Source: Methanobacteriaceae archaeon (lineage in GTDB: Archaea > Methanobacteriota > Methanobacteria > Methanobacteriales > Methanobacteriaceae). From it: a stretch of DNA of 8,209 nucleotides. The number at the start of each line of letters is the position of its first letter. Positions within the stretch are counted from its first letter, which is position 1. This document shows positions 5,950-8,209 of this stretch, in pieces. A program made the translations under genes and the position numbers. The notes beneath the pieces are model-generated. The model searched no databases. It was given only the letters and a program-made list of their open reading frames with translations, and had not been told where the DNA came from. The DNA is taken from positions 1-8,209 of the forward strand of contig JADGNH010000082.1 of the NCBI GenBank assembly GCA_017883605.1, written 5' to 3'.

Positions 5950-6711
5950 ATGAAAATTGGTGTTTCTACCCTGGCTCTGCACCCCAGGCCCCTGGAAGAC
6001 ATAATGATGTTCCTGGAAGACCGGGATGTGGAATACTGTGAAATAATAAATGAGTATCCCTACAATTCCATAGAAGGGGATTTGATAGATTCGTATAACC
6101 TGAAAATAAGTGTTCACGCACCCCTATCTGACATCAACATCGCCTCCCATAACCAGGCCATAAGAAGGTCCTCGGTAACCCAGACCAAAAATGCAATGGA
6201 CTTAGCCAACCGTGTTGATTCAGAGGTGGTGGTGGTGCACCCCGGACATATCTCTATTTTAGGGCGTAAATTTAAAGATAAAATCGCCCAGTATAACCTG
6301 GATTCCCTGAGGGAATGCTCTGATTACGCCCAGGACCTGGGGGTAAAGATGTGCGTGGAGAACATGCCCAACTTCGACGGCCTCCTCTACAAGGATTTAA
6401 AGGAACTTGAAAGATTAGTTTTAGATTTAGATGCCTACATAACCCTGGACGTGGGCCACGCCCATAACCTGAATTACACCGTGGAAGATATGCTCAAATC
6501 GTCTCGAATAAAGCACATCCACCTCCACGACAATGACGGGTCCTTTGACCACCATAATGCTGTGGGTAACCAAAAAAATGGGCAGGGCATAGACTTCCAA
6601 GCCCTCCTTAAAGGGCTTGAAAAAATGGAATATAAGGGTATTTTGGTGGTAGAAGTGGAACACCCCCATGAGGTGGGGGAGAGTCTGGATTATCTTAAAA
6701 ATAATTTATAA
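5950..6711 (+). CDS. Sugar-phosphate isomerase/endonuclease IV-like TIM-barrel protein
   Basis: 253 residues of the xylose isomerase-like (AP endonuclease 2) TIM-barrel superfamily. Barrel strands and probable metal ligands follow the family order: KIGVSTLAL (2-10); VHAP with H56; VVVHPGH with H97 and H100; CVENMP with E137; TLDVGHAH with D167 and H170; HIHLHDNDG with H189, H191 and H193; the loop SFDHHNAVG with D200; GQGIDF (211-216); and VVEVE with E235 and E237. Members either isomerise or epimerise sugars or nick DNA at abasic sites. The length and the loop HDNDG followed by GQGIDF resemble the sugar isomerase/epimerase branch that is common and mostly uncharacterised in methanogens, so substrate and pathway stay unassigned. 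The start is fixed by AGGAG at 5938-5942. It is probably transcribed alone, between the upstream terminator and a convergent gene. The last codons are part of a 39-base tandem duplication. Confidence 0.88.
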   Translation: MKIGVSTLALHPRPLEDIMMFLEDRDVEYCEIINEYPYNSIEGDLIDSYNLKISVHAPLSDINIASHNQAIRRSSVTQTKNAMDLANRVDSEVVVVHPGHISILGRKFKDKIAQYNLDSLRECSDYAQDLGVKMCVENMPNFDGLLYKDLKELERLVLDLDAYITLDVGHAHNLNYTVEDMLKSSRIKHIHLHDNDGSFDHHNAVGNQKNGQGIDFQALLKGLEKMEYKGILVVEVEHPHEVGESLDYLKNNL

Positions 6712-6761
6712 GTGAATTGAAATCTGGATTATCTTAAAAATAATTTATGAATGATTGAATG
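6684..6761 (+). repeat. 39-base tandem duplication of the 3' end of the TIM-barrel gene
   Basis: A 26-base block is repeated exactly at 6684-6709 and 6723-6748, starting TCTGGATTATCTTAAAAA. The 13 bases after each copy are related but diverged. The first copy encodes the C-terminal LDYLKNNL and supplies the stop. The second is in the same frame, beyond the stop codons TAA and TGA, and would encode the same LDYLKNNL followed by TGA. It is a fossil tandem duplication lying in the 58-base gap between two convergent genes. Confidence 0.9.
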
Positions 6762-6769
6762 TCGTTTAT

Positions 6770-8209
6770 TTAACTTTCTCTATCTAAATGCTCATAGATA
6801 CGTTCACATTTGTCACAAAAGTAAATAACACTATTTTCACTTTTATTTTTCGGATCGATGTCTTCCGATATATCATGGAGTTTCACATATACTTCCTTAT
6901 TATTATCGAAACTACAATAATGACATCTTACTTCTAAATCGGGTATTTTGACTGTTAAACCGATATCTCCAGTCAAACATCTTGCCATTTTTTTATCTTG
7001 GAAAACCCGGTTAAGAGCGTTTACTATTTTTATTCTATGTTCACCTAACTCTTCACCAAACTCTGAAATTATTGCTAATTTGGCTTTGGACTTGTAAATA
7101 GTTGATATTACCCCTTTTAACATTAGATGATTATCATTCCTCTTAAAATTTTTATCTGCAAGTCTGAAGTCGTTGTCCTCTATTGAACCTAAGTTAGGTA
7201 TTATTACGTCCACTCCATCATACTGTTCTTCAACCTCTTTATCATGTTTAGTATCACTGGTGTATCCTATTTTGAAGGGTTTAGATTCATCTGAATCAGT
7301 ATCATATAGTTCTAAAATAATACCCACAGAATAGGTCTTGCTCAAAATTTCGTTATGGATGGCCTTTGTAGCTTTAATTTTCATATTGTAATTTTTTTTC
7401 AAATCCAGAGTATTTCCTTGTTCTAAAGAGTAAATATGGTTTATTTTAAAATCCTGATCATTGGCTTCTATTGGGATCCAACCTAAGAACTTTTTCATGG
7501 CCCCTAAATTCATGAAAACATCTATCTTCTTTTTAACCTCATTTCCCTCATTGTATTCATATAGTAAAGTAAGCAAAGACTCAAAATCATTACAATGATC
7601 TATATGGGCGTGGGTTATTATTACAGCATCTATATCGTGAATTAATAAACCATTATTGAAAAAATTGTCTAGAAAATTGAACCCCGGATCTATAACTATG
7701 CCTTTTCCTTTCCAATAAAGAAAGTATCCTCCACCTAAGTTTGATTTTGTAGAAGTGTGGATTGTGGGGGTGTAAGAATTCCATCTCATCAAAATAGTAA
7801 AGAAGTTGTCTTTTAGAGGATTTTGTCTTGATCTTAATGAATTAGCAAGTTTAGACTCGTAATCTTTCTTTGCGTCAAGTATTGATTTATATTCAGATCT
7901 AAGCTCTTCTATAACCTCATTCTGAGCATCCACTTCGAGAGATCTTTCTTTCCTTTCTTCTTCAGAATATAGGCTTTCAATTTTCGCCAATACCTTTTTC
8001 CTATCATTCCGTGCTTCATCAAATCTTCCAATACGCATTAAAACTAAGTTTTTGTTATCCTGCGCCAACACATCTTCTGGGTCAAGTTCTAAAGCTGTGT
8101 CATAGCAAGTTAAAGCTTCTTCATACCTACCCAAACCATAGAGTACATGGCCTTTACCAATCAAGGCGTATGCAAATTCTGGGTCAAGTTTTAGTGCTTT
8201 ATCATAGCA
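6770..8209 (-). CDS. TPR / metallo-beta-lactamase-fold / zinc-ribbon fusion protein (5' end missing)
   Basis: The frame is open to the window edge. The TTG at 8164-8162 is not a start, because in-frame TPR residues (CYDKALKLDPEFAYA) precede it, so the 479 residues seen are a C-terminal part. Numbered from the edge: TPR repeats 1-75 (two LDPE turns, 34 residues apart, also a DNA repeat of TTCTGGGTCAAGTT at 8075 and 8177); a charged helical or coiled-coil linker of about 75-125; a metallo-beta-lactamase fold of about 140-415 with VIDPG, THAHIDH (ligands H200, H202, D204 and H205), H285, D319 in YTSDT, H361 in DNHLML, and SEFGEE; then a zinc ribbon, C429-x2-C432 and C465-x2-C468. The metal-site residues look complete, so a hydrolase acting on a phosphoester, nucleic acid or thioester is likely; the substrate is unknown. 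By eye it is more A+T-rich than the neighbouring genes, suggesting a separate origin. It is convergent with the TIM-barrel gene. Confidence 0.85.
   Translation of the reverse strand, partial: CYDKALKLDPEFAYALIGKGHVLYGLGRYEEALTCYDTALELDPEDVLAQDNKNLVLMRIGRFDEARNDRKKVLAKIESLYSEEERKERSLEVDAQNEVIEELRSEYKSILDAKKDYESKLANSLRSRQNPLKDNFFTILMRWNSYTPTIHTSTKSNLGGGYFLYWKGKGIVIDPGFNFLDNFFNNGLLIHDIDAVIITHAHIDHCNDFESLLTLLYEYNEGNEVKKKIDVFMNLGAMKKFLGWIPIEANDQDFKINHIYSLEQGNTLDLKKNYNMKIKATKAIHNEILSKTYSVGIILELYDTDSDESKPFKIGYTSDTKHDKEVEEQYDGVDVIIPNLGSIEDNDFRLADKNFKRNDNHLMLKGVISTIYKSKAKLAIISEFGEELGEHRIKIVNALNRVFQDKKMARCLTGDIGLTVKIPDLEVRCHYCSFDNNKEVYVKLHDISEDIDPKNKSENSVIYFCDKCERIYEHLDRES

Noticed and set aside
8162..8164. 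TTG as the start codon of the TPR/MBL gene
   Set aside because: Fifteen in-frame codons before it, up to the window edge, encode the end of another TPR unit, so the gene begins outside the window.

Overview
The window looks like chromosomal DNA from a methanogenic archaeon, most likely a mesophilic member of the Methanobacteriales (Methanobacterium-like). The reasons are archaeal-type genes (a HARP-family nuclease, and a PIN-ATPase-KH protein of the PINA type), GGTG/GGAG ribosome binding sites, TTTATATTA TATA boxes, very A+T-rich gaps between G+C-richer genes, an A8-G-T11 terminator, and a tetratricopeptide-repeat protein of the style common in these genomes. The lineage is inferred from these traits, not from a database search.

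Layout, left to right: (1) an A+T-rich edge with short direct repeats, then a small zinc-ribbon protein (271-660) and a 46-residue single-span membrane protein (775-915). (2) A 283-base gap with a 30-base direct repeat, a TATA box and a leader with two stem-loops that could form an alternative third pairing, leading into a HARP-family RNA-free RNase P homologue (1199-1861). (3) hisS, histidyl-tRNA synthetase (1976-3268). (4) A tandem array of about seven degenerate 20-base A+T-rich units, then hisI (best start 3491) directly abutting a 622-residue PINA-like ATPase (3902-5770), ending in a strong oligo-T terminator. (5) Another A+T-rich gap with direct repeats and a TIM-barrel sugar-phosphate isomerase/endonuclease IV-like protein (5950-6711), whose 3' end is tandemly duplicated just after its stop codon. 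(6) On the opposite strand, a convergent, more A+T-rich gene (6770 to the right edge, 5' end missing) that joins TPR repeats, a charged helical linker, a metallo-beta-lactamase fold and a C-terminal zinc ribbon.

Functionally, 1199-3268 places two tRNA-related genes side by side: a possible tRNA 5'-end nuclease and a tRNA-charging enzyme. hisS and hisI are also linked through histidine. hisI and the PINA-like gene are almost certainly co-transcribed and translationally coupled, although one belongs to histidine biosynthesis and the other to DNA recombination and fork repair. The left edge and the right-hand convergent gene look like accessory DNA flanking a conserved core.

No complete new defence or mobile system is proven here. 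The best candidates for new biology are the stem-loop leader of the HARP gene, the TPR/MBL/zinc-ribbon fusion, and the tandem array upstream of hisI.
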